A DNA stretch of 33,371 nt, taken from positions 1-33,371 of the forward strand of contig MNDM01000040.1 of the NCBI GenBank assembly GCA_001914955.1, given 5' to 3'. The DNA is from Nitrospirae bacterium 13_2_20CM_2_62_8. Its GTDB lineage: Bacteria; Nitrospirota; Nitrospiria; Nitrospirales; Nitrospiraceae. Made by a program: the position numbers and the translations under genes. The notes beneath the pieces were generated by a model. The model searched no databases. It saw nothing but the letters and a program-made list of their open reading frames with translations, and was not told the DNA's origin. Shown in pieces: positions 17,287-24,602 of this stretch (position 1 is the first letter of the stretch; every line of letters starts with the position of its first letter).

Positions 17287-18674
17287 CGTGCGGCCGGGGC
17301 TCGTTCGCGCTCACGCCGTTCTTGGATGAGCGTCAGCATCAGTTCGTTGGACGGAAACTTGAATTCGCCGATAGAGTCGCGCGCCATGCCCTGTTCCTTC
17401 TCGATCGCCTCCAGGATTCTGAGGCTCTCCACGTCGATCGCCTGCACCGCTCGCGCCTGCAGCATCGTCCGAAGTTGACGAAGCACCCGCTCGTTCGTGC
17501 TGCGCTCCCGCGGGGGCCGTGATTCCAGGTATCGCACGAGGACCTCGGTGCACCATTCGCCGTCCCGCTTCGCGATCCCGACCAGGCCCTCGCTGGCCTT
17601 TCGCGCCCAGCCCGTCAGGAACACCCCCTCGATCACCTGCCCGGACGCTTCATCGTAGGCCTGAAACAGCGCATCGTCGGGATCGTTGCCGGTCGATGTC
17701 GGGTTCGTGACGAAGACCCCGTTCTTGTACGGCAGCCCGACCGTCTCGTCCACCCTGTCTCCCACGGCGAACACCACGCTGTCGCAGGGGAACTCGGAGA
17801 ATTCCTTCAGCCCGACCGCCGCGAAATCCTGGCCCTTGGGCTCCAGCTTGGTTTCCTCGATCTGCACCCCCCGGACACGATTCTGCGCATCGGTCAACAC
17901 CCGACGGGGAGAGGCCAGGAAACGGAACCCCATCTTCGTCGGGCTGGTCAGCGGCTCGCATTTGGTGAATTCGTCGGTCATTCCCTTGAGGATCTCGTCC
18001 GGGTTCTGCCCCACCGCTTCCAGCCGCGGGCGAAGACGGGCGAACTCCTGCGCCAGCGCCGCCCGATCAATGTTCGAACAGATGGCGCGAATCTCTTTGG
18101 GGTTGTACTTGCGCTCTGCAGGGCCGCGCCTCGCGATCGCGGTGACCTGCTCCACCTGTTTGTAGCGAATCAGCCAGTGGGCGATGTCGACCATCACATC
18201 GCCGACCCCGATGACGGCGATCTGCCGGCCCATCTCGAAGGGCCGCTCGCTGAAGCCGGGAAGCCTGTTGAAATGGTAGACCACGTCCTTCGCATGATAG
18301 ACGCCGGTCGCCGAGTCGCCCTCGACGCCGATCGTCTTCGTCCCCTGGGCACCCGTGGCAAACACCAGCGCGCTGGCCTCCAGGCTTCGGAGGTCTTCGA
18401 TGGTGAGGTCTTTGGTCCTGCCGACCGACACGTTCCCCAAATAGTGCACGTTCGGCCGTTCGATGATCTCCCAGTACGACTTCCGCAGCCCTCCCCGTAG
18501 CTTGAGCTTGCTCGGGAAAATGCCGTATTCCGCCAGGCCGCCAAACTTGATGTCTCGGTTCAGAATCACGACCTCATGCCCCGCCTTGGAAAGGAGGTTC
18601 GCGGCCGCCATGCCGGCCGGCCCGGCGCCTACAATAATAATGAGGTGTGCGTGGCCCATTCCCGAGGATGCCAT
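17283..18674 (-). CDS. FAD-dependent ferredoxin--NADP reductase-like oxidoreductase (FprA/adrenodoxin reductase type)
   Basis: The protein has two dinucleotide-binding folds: FAD at IIIVGAGPAGMAAANLLSKAG (glycines at residues 16-21) and NAD(P) at VIGVGDVMVDIAHWL inserted in the middle. The GTKTIGVEG and ATGAQG segments and the late TGWARKASEGLVGIAKRDG, which closes over FAD, match the FprA/adrenodoxin-reductase branch and the related glutamate synthase small chain. The likely role is electron transfer between NADPH and a ferredoxin. At 464 residues it carries a helical tail of about 80 residues after the FAD-closing segment. I chose the ATG at 18674; ATG 18659 is an alternative five residues in. 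Its own promoter lies at 18745-18774. Partner and direction of electron flow are inference. Confidence 0.82.
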   Translation of the reverse strand: MASSGMGHAHLIIIVGAGPAGMAAANLLSKAGHEVVILNRDIKFGGLAEYGIFPSKLKLRGGLRKSYWEIIERPNVHYLGNVSVGRTKDLTIEDLRSLEASALVFATGAQGTKTIGVEGDSATGVYHAKDVVYHFNRLPGFSERPFEMGRQIAVIGVGDVMVDIAHWLIRYKQVEQVTAIARRGPAERKYNPKEIRAICSNIDRAALAQEFARLRPRLEAVGQNPDEILKGMTDEFTKCEPLTSPTKMGFRFLASPRRVLTDAQNRVRGVQIEETKLEPKGQDFAAVGLKEFSEFPCDSVVFAVGDRVDETVGLPYKNGVFVTNPTSTGNDPDDALFQAYDEASGQVIEGVFLTGWARKASEGLVGIAKRDGEWCTEVLVRYLESRPPRERSTNERVLRQLRTMLQARAVQAIDVESLRILEAIEKEQGMARDSIGEFKFPSNELMLTLIQERRERERAPAAR

Positions 18675-18744
18675 GATGTGATTCCGGCCCTCTTCTCCGT
18701 CGCTCAGCCGACCGTCGGGCACGGGGATCGAAAAAGGTTCGCGG

Positions 18745-18774
18745 ACTTTAGCATAGACGCAGAAGAATTGTCAA
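18745..18774 (-). promoter_or_regulatory. Candidate sigma70-type promoter for the FprA-like gene
   Basis: On the minus strand TTGACA (18769-18774) and TAAAGT (18745-18750) are 18 bp apart. It lies between the cupin stop and the oxidoreductase start, so the latter need not depend on read-through. Confidence 0.6.
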
Positions 18775-18795
18775 AAGCAACGGGCACTTGCACGG

Positions 18796-19293
18796 TTACC
18801 GAGCCATCTGGTGCTCGTCGGCGGCGATGCGGTCAGCCTCATCCCACCGGGGCATCGTCACCACGAAAAAAACGGCAGGGGTCCGGCCGAGAGGCGCGAA
18901 CGTGTGGATCTGACCGGGTCGCACGCGTACCACGGATCCCGTCCGCACCGGGATCCGTTCCGATTCCAGGCGAAAGATCCCTTCTCCCTGAAGCAGATAG
19001 AGAATCTCCCGCGTATGCCGATGAAAGTGCGGGGGCAGAGCGGTCCGTACTTGGACCAGCAACGCACTCGAGTCTTGGTCTTCGATCAAGGGGGTGATGC
19101 GCAACTCCTCAGTCGGACCGATGGGGTGTCGGTCGAGCTGGTCACGGAGGTCGGCGAGATGGGGAAGGGTGACATTCGGAAGGTCGCTCGACAGGCCCGG
19201 CTGTTGCCCCCCGGCGCCGCCCGTCCAGACGGCCGGCGACGCGGAGACGCACAACAGACCGACAAGAGCAAACGCTCGGAGATGCCGCTTCAT
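18796..19293 (-). CDS. Secreted cupin-domain protein
   Basis: The 165-residue protein starts with a signal peptide (basic MKRHLR, then hydrophobic AFALVGLLCVSASPAV, likely cleaved near residue 22-28). It has a single small cupin beta barrel. Motif 1 supplies His89, His91 and Glu96 (PPHFHRHTREILYLLQGEG) and motif 2 supplies His130 (RPGQIHTF), so the metal site is complete. Cupins of this size are diverse: isomerases, dioxygenases and ligand sensors. The exported location fits a periplasmic metal-dependent enzyme or binding protein, and the substrate is unknown. The start is ATG at 19293, 24 bp after the fumC stop, so it is probably cotranscribed with fumC. The Cys15 context is not a good lipobox. 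Confidence 0.82.
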   Translation of the reverse strand: MKRHLRAFALVGLLCVSASPAVWTGGAGGQQPGLSSDLPNVTLPHLADLRDQLDRHPIGPTEELRITPLIEDQDSSALLVQVRTALPPHFHRHTREILYLLQGEGIFRLESERIPVRTGSVVRVRPGQIHTFAPLGRTPAVFFVVTMPRWDEADRIAADEHQMAR

Positions 19294-19317
19294 GGTCCTC
19301 TTCCGGCCGGGGCGCGG

Positions 19318-20841
19318 TCAGCGCCGCTCCCGCTTGCGCGGCTCCTCTCCCGGTTCCGTCATCCGCCACGGGTCCAGCAACGCATCGAGCCGGGCTTCCG
19401 GAAGGACCTGTTGACTCCGGGCGACCTCTCGCACGGTTTTTCCGGTCCGGTGCGCCTCCTTGGCAATCTTGGCAGCGGCTTCATAGCCGATCTCCGGCGC
19501 CAGCGCGGTACACATGGCCAGGCTCTGTTCGATCGAGTTTCGGCACCGCTCCTCATCGGCGGTGATCCCCTCAATGCACCGCAGCGCGAAATTTCCGGAC
19601 GCGCGGGCGAGCAGCTCGATGGACTGGAGCAGATTGTGGGCCATCACCGGCAGCATGACGATCAGCTCGAAATTCGCGGCCTGTCCGCCCACCATGATGG
19701 TGACATCGTTCCCCATCACCTGCGCCGCCACCATGGTCACGGACTCCGCGATCACCGGGTTCACCTTGCCGGGCATGATGGAGGACCCGGGCTGCGTCTC
19801 AGGAAGGAGGATCTCGCCCAATCCGCATCGCGGTCCCGACCCCAACCAGCGGATGTCGTTCGCGATCTTCATCAGGCTCACCGCGACGGTGCGAAGCTCA
19901 CCGCTGGCCTCCACGACGGAGTCCTGCGTGGACTGAGCCTCGAAGTGGTTCACCGCCTCCGTGAGGGGACACCCGATTTCCCTGGACAGCAGCGGGATCA
20001 CGCGGGACGTGAAGTCCGGATGCGCATTGAGGCCGGTCCCCACCGCCGTGCCGCCCAGCGCCACTTCGCTCAGCGCCGTCTGTCCCCGCCGGACCCGATC
20101 CAGACCCAACTCGATCTGGCGGGCATACCCGCCGAACTCCTGGCCGAGCCGGATCGGCGTGGCGTCCTGGAGGTGGGTCCGGCCGATCTTCACCACGCTG
20201 TCGAATTCGCGTGCCTTGGCAGCCAAGGCCACGTGCAACCGGGTCAGCGCCGGCAGGAGCTGCCGCTCGATCATCTCCACCGCGGCGACGTGGATGGCGG
20301 TCGGAATGACGTCGTTGCTGGATTGCCCCAGGTTGACGTGGTCATTGGGGTGGATCAGCTTGCTGCCGCGCGCGCCGCCGAGCAACTCGGCCGCCCGATT
20401 GGCGATCACCTCGTTCGCATTCATATTGGTGGAGGTGCCGGACCCGGTCTGGAAAATGTCGACCGGGAATTCCGCATCCCAGCGTCCCTCAACCACTTCC
20501 CAGCTCGCCTTCCGGATCGCCTCCGCCACCTTCTTCTCGATCAAACCGAGCGACTCATTCACCGTCGCAGCAGCCCATTTGATCAATCCCAGAGCCCTTA
20601 TGAAGGACCTGGGAAACCGAAGCCCGCTGATGGGAAAATTCCGAATCGCCCGCGCAGTCTGCACGCCGTAGTAGGCATCAGCGGGCACCGCCACCTCCCC
20701 CATCGTGTCCCGTTCGGTTCGCGTCCCGGCCCCGCCGGGTCGAGGATCAGTCGCCTGCCCGCTCCGTGGCCGCCGGGCCTGCCCCCTCTTCGGCGGCTTG
20801 GTCCGCGTGGCCACTGTCTTCCCTTTGCTCATGTATGCCAT
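19318..20841 (-). CDS. fumC: Class II fumarate hydratase
   Basis: FumC interconverts fumarate and malate without an iron-sulfur cluster. The protein has the superfamily signature GSSIMPGKVNP, the GSGTSTNMNANEVIANRA substrate segment and the KIGRTHLQDATPIRLGQEF region with the catalytic His. The core begins at RTERDTMGEVAVPADAYYG. Before it is an unusual Lys/Arg-rich segment of about 40 residues, so the total of 507 residues exceeds the usual 460-470. Starts are ATG 20841 or ATG 20832, neither with a clear ribosome-binding site; an internal start is possible but the first good ATG inside the core (DTMGEV) lies within conserved sequence. The gene may serve an oxidative or a reductive TCA cycle. 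It follows the GYD gene by 28 bp. Confidence 0.93.
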   Translation of the reverse strand: MAYMSKGKTVATRTKPPKRGQARRPRSGQATDPRPGGAGTRTERDTMGEVAVPADAYYGVQTARAIRNFPISGLRFPRSFIRALGLIKWAAATVNESLGLIEKKVAEAIRKASWEVVEGRWDAEFPVDIFQTGSGTSTNMNANEVIANRAAELLGGARGSKLIHPNDHVNLGQSSNDVIPTAIHVAAVEMIERQLLPALTRLHVALAAKAREFDSVVKIGRTHLQDATPIRLGQEFGGYARQIELGLDRVRRGQTALSEVALGGTAVGTGLNAHPDFTSRVIPLLSREIGCPLTEAVNHFEAQSTQDSVVEASGELRTVAVSLMKIANDIRWLGSGPRCGLGEILLPETQPGSSIMPGKVNPVIAESVTMVAAQVMGNDVTIMVGGQAANFELIVMLPVMAHNLLQSIELLARASGNFALRCIEGITADEERCRNSIEQSLAMCTALAPEIGYEAAAKIAKEAHRTGKTVREVARSQQVLPEARLDALLDPWRMTEPGEEPRKRERR

Positions 20842-20869
20842 ACCGCTTGTCGTGTTCCCGATGCCCCGC

Positions 20870-21187
20870 TCATTTCCGCTTCAACTTTTCACCCCAGATT
20901 TCATGCAACAATTCTCGCCATTCACGTCTGGCCACAGCCGGCATCGTCGTGATCCGGATATGCCCCAGCGACGCATTCAGTACCGCCGCTTTCATCGCTG
21001 CGCGGTTGTTCGGGAACTCCAGAATGGCCACCACGTCGTAGGCCCCGAGGCAGTAATACGCATCCAGCAGTTTTCCGCCCAAGGATTCGATGTTCCGCTG
21101 AACCGCCTCCGAGCGAGCGATCCCCTGCTGCTTCATGGTGGAAATCCCGAGCTCGGTAAACTTGACCAGGCTCACGTAGACGGGCAT
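20870..21187 (-). CDS. GYD-domain protein
   Basis: The small 105-residue cytosolic protein belongs to the GYD family of ferredoxin-like alpha/beta proteins of unknown function. The core pattern is visible: PVYVSLVKFTELGI at the first strand, RNIESLGGKLLDAYYCLGAYDVVAILEFP (the GxYD segment that names the family), and a final amphipathic helix with a basic end. The ATG at 21187 has a perfect AAAGGAGG five bases upstream, suggesting high translation. A promoter (TTGTGC, 17 bp, TAAGAT) lies at 21251-21279. It heads a minus-strand set with fumC and the cupin gene. A ligand-binding or regulatory role like other dimeric ferredoxin-like domains is possible but not shown. Confidence 0.85.
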   Translation of the reverse strand: MPVYVSLVKFTELGISTMKQQGIARSEAVQRNIESLGGKLLDAYYCLGAYDVVAILEFPNNRAAMKAAVLNASLGHIRITTMPAVARREWRELLHEIWGEKLKRK

Positions 21188-21250
21188 GGGTGCCTCCTTT
21201 CGACTGTCGCGATGAGTCCCAGAGAAAATCGTCCCCTCGTTGGTCGGGCA

Positions 21251-21279
21251 ATCTTAATCCATCGAGCTACCCTGCACAA
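21251..21279 (-). promoter_or_regulatory. Candidate promoter for the GYD-fumC-cupin set
   Basis: On the minus strand TTGTGC (21274-21279) and TAAGAT (21251-21256) are 17 bp apart. Transcription would start near 21244, about 57 bases before the GYD ATG. Confidence 0.45.
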
Positions 21280-21300
21280 GCCCCTTCCTGCGACGGCCGG

Positions 21301-21329
21301 TTGACAGGCTCAAGGGAGCGGGCTATCGT
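21301..21329 (+). promoter_or_regulatory. Candidate promoter of the small plus-strand gene; suggests a leaderless mRNA
   Basis: TTGACA (21301-21306) and TATCGT (21324-21329) are 17 bp apart. The expected start point, about seven bases after the -10 box, coincides with the A of the ATG at 21337. The -10 box is only a partial match. Confidence 0.4.
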
Positions 21330-21336
21330 GGCCGTG

Positions 21337-21588
21337 ATGCGGGAGACGCAAGCGGGGGGATCAGCCAACGTCGTGGTGGACGCGTACGCCGGACATAAGG
21401 GAGAGGAGACTCCCCGGGCGTTCGTCCATGAAGGGTCCCGGCGTGAGGTCCGAGAGATCGAAGGGCGCTGGTATACCGACCGCCACAGTTATTTCAAGCT
21501 GCGCGCGGACGACGATCACCGCTACGTCCTTCGCTACGACATGGACGATCTGATCTGGGAACTGGTGATGCGTGAAGCAGACCGGTAG
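21337..21588 (+). CDS. Conserved-looking small protein of unknown function
   Basis: The 83-residue soluble protein is not recognised. It is rich in charged and aromatic residues and reads as one compact alpha/beta domain: a Gly-rich start, VVVDAYAGHKGEETPRAFVH, then REIEGRWYTDRHSYFKLRADDD and HRYVLRYDMDDLIWELVMRE. The alternating pattern with a W-Y-x-D segment resembles small beta-barrel orphans that bind a partner. There is no signal peptide or membrane segment. ATG 21337 is preferred; GTG 21328 has GGGAG nine bases upstream and would add three residues. It converges on gltA with a 12-bp gap and no terminator. Codon use looks like the neighbours, so it is not obviously acquired. Confidence 0.6.
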   Translation: MRETQAGGSANVVVDAYAGHKGEETPRAFVHEGSRREVREIEGRWYTDRHSYFKLRADDDHRYVLRYDMDDLIWELVMREADR

Positions 21589-21600
21589 GGCCCCAGACAG

Positions 21601-22734
21601 TCAGCGCTTCTCGATCGGCACGTAAGGGCGGTTGTGTTCGCCGGCGTAAATCTGGTCCGGGCGATACAGCTTATTCTCTTTGAGCTGCTCAAACCAGTGC
21701 GCGAGCCAGCCAGCCACCCGCGCCATCGCGAAGATCGGCGTAAAGAACTCAACCGGGATCCCCAACTTGTCGTAAATGATCCCGGAATAGAAGTCCACGT
21801 TGGGATGCACTTCCTTCTCGGCCAGCAACTCCACCGCGACTCGTTCTACTTCCAGCGCCACCTCGTACAGGGGTGACGCCCCACACTCCTTGAACAGCCG
21901 TTCGCAGAGCGTTTGTAGAATTGTGGCGCGTGGGTCCTTCACCTTGTACACCCGGTGCCCTAATCCCATGATCTTCTGCTTGTCTTTCAGCTTCCGTTCG
22001 AGGTAGGCCCGGACCCGCCCCGGCGTGCCGATTTCTCTGAGCATCTCCACGACTTCCTCGTTGGCGCCGCCGTGCAATGGCCCTTTCAGCGCTCCGATCG
22101 ATGAGGACACCACGGTGTAGGGATCGGCCAGGGTGGAGGCCGTGACCATCCCCGCGAAGGTGGAGGCGTTCATCGTGTGCTCTGCGTGAAGGATGAGACA
22201 GCTGTCCAGGACTTGACTCCAGACCTGTTCCGGCATCTTCTCCGAGAGCATGTAGAGAAAGTTCTCGCTGAAGGTCAGATCATCGCGCGGGGGGATGTGG
22301 TCATCCCCCCGGCGGATTCTCGCGTAGGCCGCGACGATCGTCGGGAGCTTGGCGATGAGCCTGACGGCGGACCAATAGTTATTCTCCCGGTCCTGAACGT
22401 TTCGCCCTGGGTAAAACATCCCGAGGGCCGCCACGGCCGCCTGCAGGGCATCCATTGGATGACCCTGCTCGGGCAGGCACTTGATCAGGTCCACGATCCG
22501 ATACTTGATGCGACGGTGGATGGTAATGTCCCCGACGAACTGATCCAGGTCCGACTGTGAGGGGAGAGGTCCGAACAGCAACAGAGACGCCGTCTCCAAA
22601 AACGACGATTTCGCGCACAGCTCCTCAACCCGGATGCCACGGTATTCCAGAACGCCCCGCTCGCCATCCACGTCACTCACCGAGGACCTGGCGGCGGGCA
22701 CCCCCGCCAATCCCGGCATGAAATCATGCGGCAT
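21601..22734 (-). CDS. gltA: Citrate synthase
   Basis: The enzyme condenses oxaloacetate and acetyl-CoA to citrate. The 377-residue protein matches the short, Gram-positive/archaeal-like citrate synthase form. The catalytic triad is visible as His221 (GPLHGGANEEV), His260 (MGLGHRVYK) and Asp314 (PNVDFYSG). His186 lies in LHAEHTMNASTF, and the C-terminal YAGEHNRPYVPIEKR ends as usual. The absence of the long N-terminal NADH-sensing domain suggests a simple dimer. 2-methylcitrate synthase is a close relative, but no prp genes are nearby. The ATG at 22734 follows a GGGGGTGGAAG purine run, and a promoter lies at 22790-22818, leaving a leader of about 50 bases. Confidence 0.94.
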   Translation of the reverse strand: MPHDFMPGLAGVPAARSSVSDVDGERGVLEYRGIRVEELCAKSSFLETASLLLFGPLPSQSDLDQFVGDITIHRRIKYRIVDLIKCLPEQGHPMDALQAAVAALGMFYPGRNVQDRENNYWSAVRLIAKLPTIVAAYARIRRGDDHIPPRDDLTFSENFLYMLSEKMPEQVWSQVLDSCLILHAEHTMNASTFAGMVTASTLADPYTVVSSSIGALKGPLHGGANEEVVEMLREIGTPGRVRAYLERKLKDKQKIMGLGHRVYKVKDPRATILQTLCERLFKECGASPLYEVALEVERVAVELLAEKEVHPNVDFYSGIIYDKLGIPVEFFTPIFAMARVAGWLAHWFEQLKENKLYRPDQIYAGEHNRPYVPIEKR

Positions 22735-22789
22735 CTTCCACCCCCGCTCAGTCCTGGTGAATCACCGGACCATCTAGAGCAACACTCAA

Positions 22790-22818
22790 ACAATAATGGC
22801 TCAACGAGTCCTCGTCAA
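22790..22818 (-). promoter_or_regulatory. Candidate sigma70-type promoter for gltA
   Basis: On the minus strand TTGACG (22813-22818) and TATTGT (22790-22795) are 17 bp apart, placing the start point near 22783. The facing plus-strand DNA has a weaker TTGAAA/CATACT pair near 22848-22876 that could serve the next gene. Confidence 0.55.
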
Positions 22819-22923
22819 GCCACGAGGCCTTTTCAGGCGAGCTTCCCTTGAAATGACGCACACCCTTGGGCATACTACGTGAAGAACATACCGTTCCCGG
22901 CCGGCCCGAAGAAGGCGGGAGAC

Positions 22924-23280
22924 ATGTCACGAGCGGTCACAACCTTGCTGATAGTGGGTGGAGTCGCGCTGGCCGCCGCCCTGACCATGGGGCGTGGAGG
23001 TCCGGACCCATCCCCGCCCGTGACCAGCGGACGCAGCGCCGTCAGCCTGCCCGCCAGCATCATCGGCACGAGCGCTCTCAGTCATGGGGACCCTGCGTCC
23101 GTTCGCAACAGCGCCAGACCCACACCGGAGCCTTGCCCCGTCACGACCATGCACGGCGCTGCAGTCGAGCGTTCGGATGGCTCCCGGATCACTCCCTGCG
23201 CTTCAGACAGGGACAGGCCGTCCCGCGCGATGAGGGACGCCGATGCGTCGACCCGCCCGTCTCGCGAGCGACCGAACTGA
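22924..23280 (+). CDS. Hypothetical membrane-anchored or secreted small protein
   Basis: I do not recognise this 118-residue reading frame. A convincing signal or anchor segment (SRAVTTLLIVGGVALAAALTM) is followed by low-complexity Pro/Ser/Arg-rich sequence with no domain. The ATG at 22924 has an AAGGCGGGAG purine run before it; a GTG at 22879 would add 15 residues ahead of the hydrophobic segment. The C-terminal half (after about residue 50) has an amino-acid composition typical of out-of-frame high-GC DNA, so either the protein is disordered or the original frame was lost by an indel. It precedes the next secreted gene by 24 bp on the same strand, so the two may be cotranscribed. Confidence 0.4.
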   Translation: MSRAVTTLLIVGGVALAAALTMGRGGPDPSPPVTSGRSAVSLPASIIGTSALSHGDPASVRNSARPTPEPCPVTTMHGAAVERSDGSRITPCASDRDRPSRAMRDADASTRPSRERPN

Positions 23281-23304
23281 TCAACGAAGAGGAACGAGCA
23301 GGCT

Positions 23305-23694
23305 ATGAGGCGAGCCAGATGGCTGAAAGTCGGCGCAGGGCTCTCGCTCCTGCTCTCAGCGGTCCTGGCGATCGCGCAACAAGATCCTCTGGTCATCTTT
23401 GCCGTCGTCACCAAGATCCCGAAAGACAGGAAGCAGGTCACGGCGCAGGTGTCCACCGGTGGAGCTGCGACCGAGGCGACCTTGATCGCAACCGAGCCGA
23501 TTCTCGATAACCTGATCTGGAAGAAGCTGGAGATCTGCCATTCGCTCAAGGGCGAAGCCTGGATGACCCCAGAGGGCTACCGGCTGGTCTCGGTCAAAAT
23601 ACTGGATGCGGGCATGCTGCCGATGACCCTTCAAGGAATTGCCGGGGAGTGCCTGCTGAAGAAGGCGTTGGAATTCGCCCCGCTGGTGGATTAG
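23305..23694 (+). CDS. Secreted small protein of unknown function
   Basis: The 129-residue protein has a clean signal peptide: basic MRRARWLK, a hydrophobic core, and a likely cleavage after Ala24 in VLAIAQQDP. The mature domain of about 105 residues has alternating hydrophobic patterns suggesting a beta-rich fold: LVIFAVVTKIPKDRKQV, WMTPEGYRLVSVKIL, and a final helix GECLLKKALEFAPL. Two cysteines (78 and 116) could form a disulfide in the periplasm. No family is recognised. The ATG at 23305 is the natural start, with weak purine stretches upstream. The stop overlaps that of the convergent zinc-ribbon gene by 4 bp. Confidence 0.65.
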   Translation: MRRARWLKVGAGLSLLLSAVLAIAQQDPLVIFAVVTKIPKDRKQVTAQVSTGGAATEATLIATEPILDNLIWKKLEICHSLKGEAWMTPEGYRLVSVKILDAGMLPMTLQGIAGECLLKKALEFAPLVD

Positions 23695-23951
23695 CCTGTG
23701 GATGACGGCGCGCAGGCCGGGCATTCCGTCCGCTCGTGCTCTGCGTGGAACTCTTCGGAGGTCAGCGGAAAATGCTGGTCGCATCGCTGACATTGCCGGA
23801 TTTCGAAATAGGCGACCCCCTTCTCATCGATTTCGGTCGGAAGCAGCAATTCCGCCGGATCGTAGCCCAGCAACGCCCCGTCGGCGAACTTGACCACGGC
23901 AAGACGGACGTTGAAGAGTTCAAAGGCCGCCTCCTGCCCTTTCCGTTCCAC
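23691..23951 (-). CDS. Small putative zinc-ribbon protein
   Basis: The 86-residue cytosolic protein is of unknown function. It starts with a small domain (AAFELFNVRLAVVKFADGALLGYDPAELLLPTEIDE, shown in two halves by the turn at Gly29) and ends with a four-cysteine site: Cys54 and Cys57 (CQRC) and Cys77 and Cys80 (CPAC), the spacing of a zinc ribbon. The start is a GTG at 23951 without a visible ribosome-binding site. The frame continues upstream for 16 more codons of plausible protein-like sequence to a TAG but has no ATG, GTG or TTG there. The plus-strand overlapping frame (23736-24032) looks like noise. It converges on a secreted-protein gene with a 4-bp overlap. Confidence 0.55.
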   Translation of the reverse strand: MERKGQEAAFELFNVRLAVVKFADGALLGYDPAELLLPTEIDEKGVAYFEIRQCQRCDQHFPLTSEEFHAEHERTECPACAPSSTG

Positions 23952-24100
23952 GCGGCTGTGGGCATACTCGTGCGTCGCACGCAGGCAATCGGTGGTCGGC
24001 TATGGGCTGATCCCTCTTCCTATCGCGAATAGCCCCTAGCCTTGTTCCATTACCACGCGCAGAAAAACAACGTCAAGCCTCGGTCATTCGGAGGGCAACG

Positions 24101-24451
24101 ATGGCGATGATTACCATTTACCAGAAACCAACCTGCTCGACCTGCCGGGAGACAGTCAAGCTGGTCGAAGCCAGCGGACAGCCCTTTACCGCCGTCAACT
24201 ACTACGAGAAGCCCTTCACCAAGGCTCAGCTCAAAGGGCTGCTGAACAAGGCGGGGCTTTCGGCAAAGCGTATCCTCCGAACGAAAGAAGACATCTACAA
24301 GAAGCTGGGACTGGCGAAGAAGAACCTCACGGATGAGGAGCTGATTGATCTGATGGTCAAGCACCCCGATCTGATCCAGCGTCCGCTGGTGGAGAAAGGA
24401 GAGAAAGTGATCCTGGCCCGACCGGCGGAGGCGGTGAAGCCACTACTTTAG
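24101..24451 (+). CDS. ArsC/Spx-family thioredoxin-fold protein
   Basis: This 116-residue protein belongs to the ArsC-like branch of the thioredoxin superfamily (arsenate reductase, Spx, YffB). The active-site CxxC is at CSTC in KPTCSTCRETVKLVEA, followed by the family's NYYEKPFTKAQLKGLL segment. The C-terminal HPDLIQRPLVEKGEKVILARP carries the conserved RP segment. A basic residue right after the second Cys and the RPLVEKG stretch fit ArsC-type reductases. However, no arsR, arsB or acr3 is adjacent, so a general redox or regulatory role is as likely as arsenate reduction. The ATG at 24101 has GGAGG six bases upstream. An inverted-repeat element follows immediately after the stop and may serve as its transcript end. 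Confidence 0.85.
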   Translation: MAMITIYQKPTCSTCRETVKLVEASGQPFTAVNYYEKPFTKAQLKGLLNKAGLSAKRILRTKEDIYKKLGLAKKNLTDEELIDLMVKHPDLIQRPLVEKGEKVILARPAEAVKPLL

Positions 24452-24577
24452 CAGGATGTTGAAAAAGGCCTCCAGCGTCGTTCTCGCCTCGCTTCCATCC
24501 TGCGACGTACCTAGAACCAGTACGCCTCGGATGTTCGCTCGCTGCGGCCTTGCTGGAAGGCCTTTTTGACCATCCTG
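24452..24577. repeat. 126-bp element with imperfect terminal inverted repeats (REP/MITE-like)
   Basis: The left end CAGGATGTTGAAAAAGGCCT (24452-24471) is repeated inverted at the right end (24558-24577) with two mismatches. The interior has a further hairpin, CGTAC paired with GTACG around CTAGAACCA (near 24505-24525). It has no coding capacity and starts one base after the TAG of the ArsC-family gene, lying between it and the convergent rnd. Its sequence is unrelated to the 8052-8236 element by eye. Confidence 0.8.
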
Positions 24578-24602
24578 TTGACCTCGGAAAAGTAGCCTTG
24601 CA

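Noticed and set aside
18811-20952. 713-codon open frame on the plus strand
   Set aside because: Antisense to the cupin gene and fumC; no recognisable domain, signal or ribosome-binding site.
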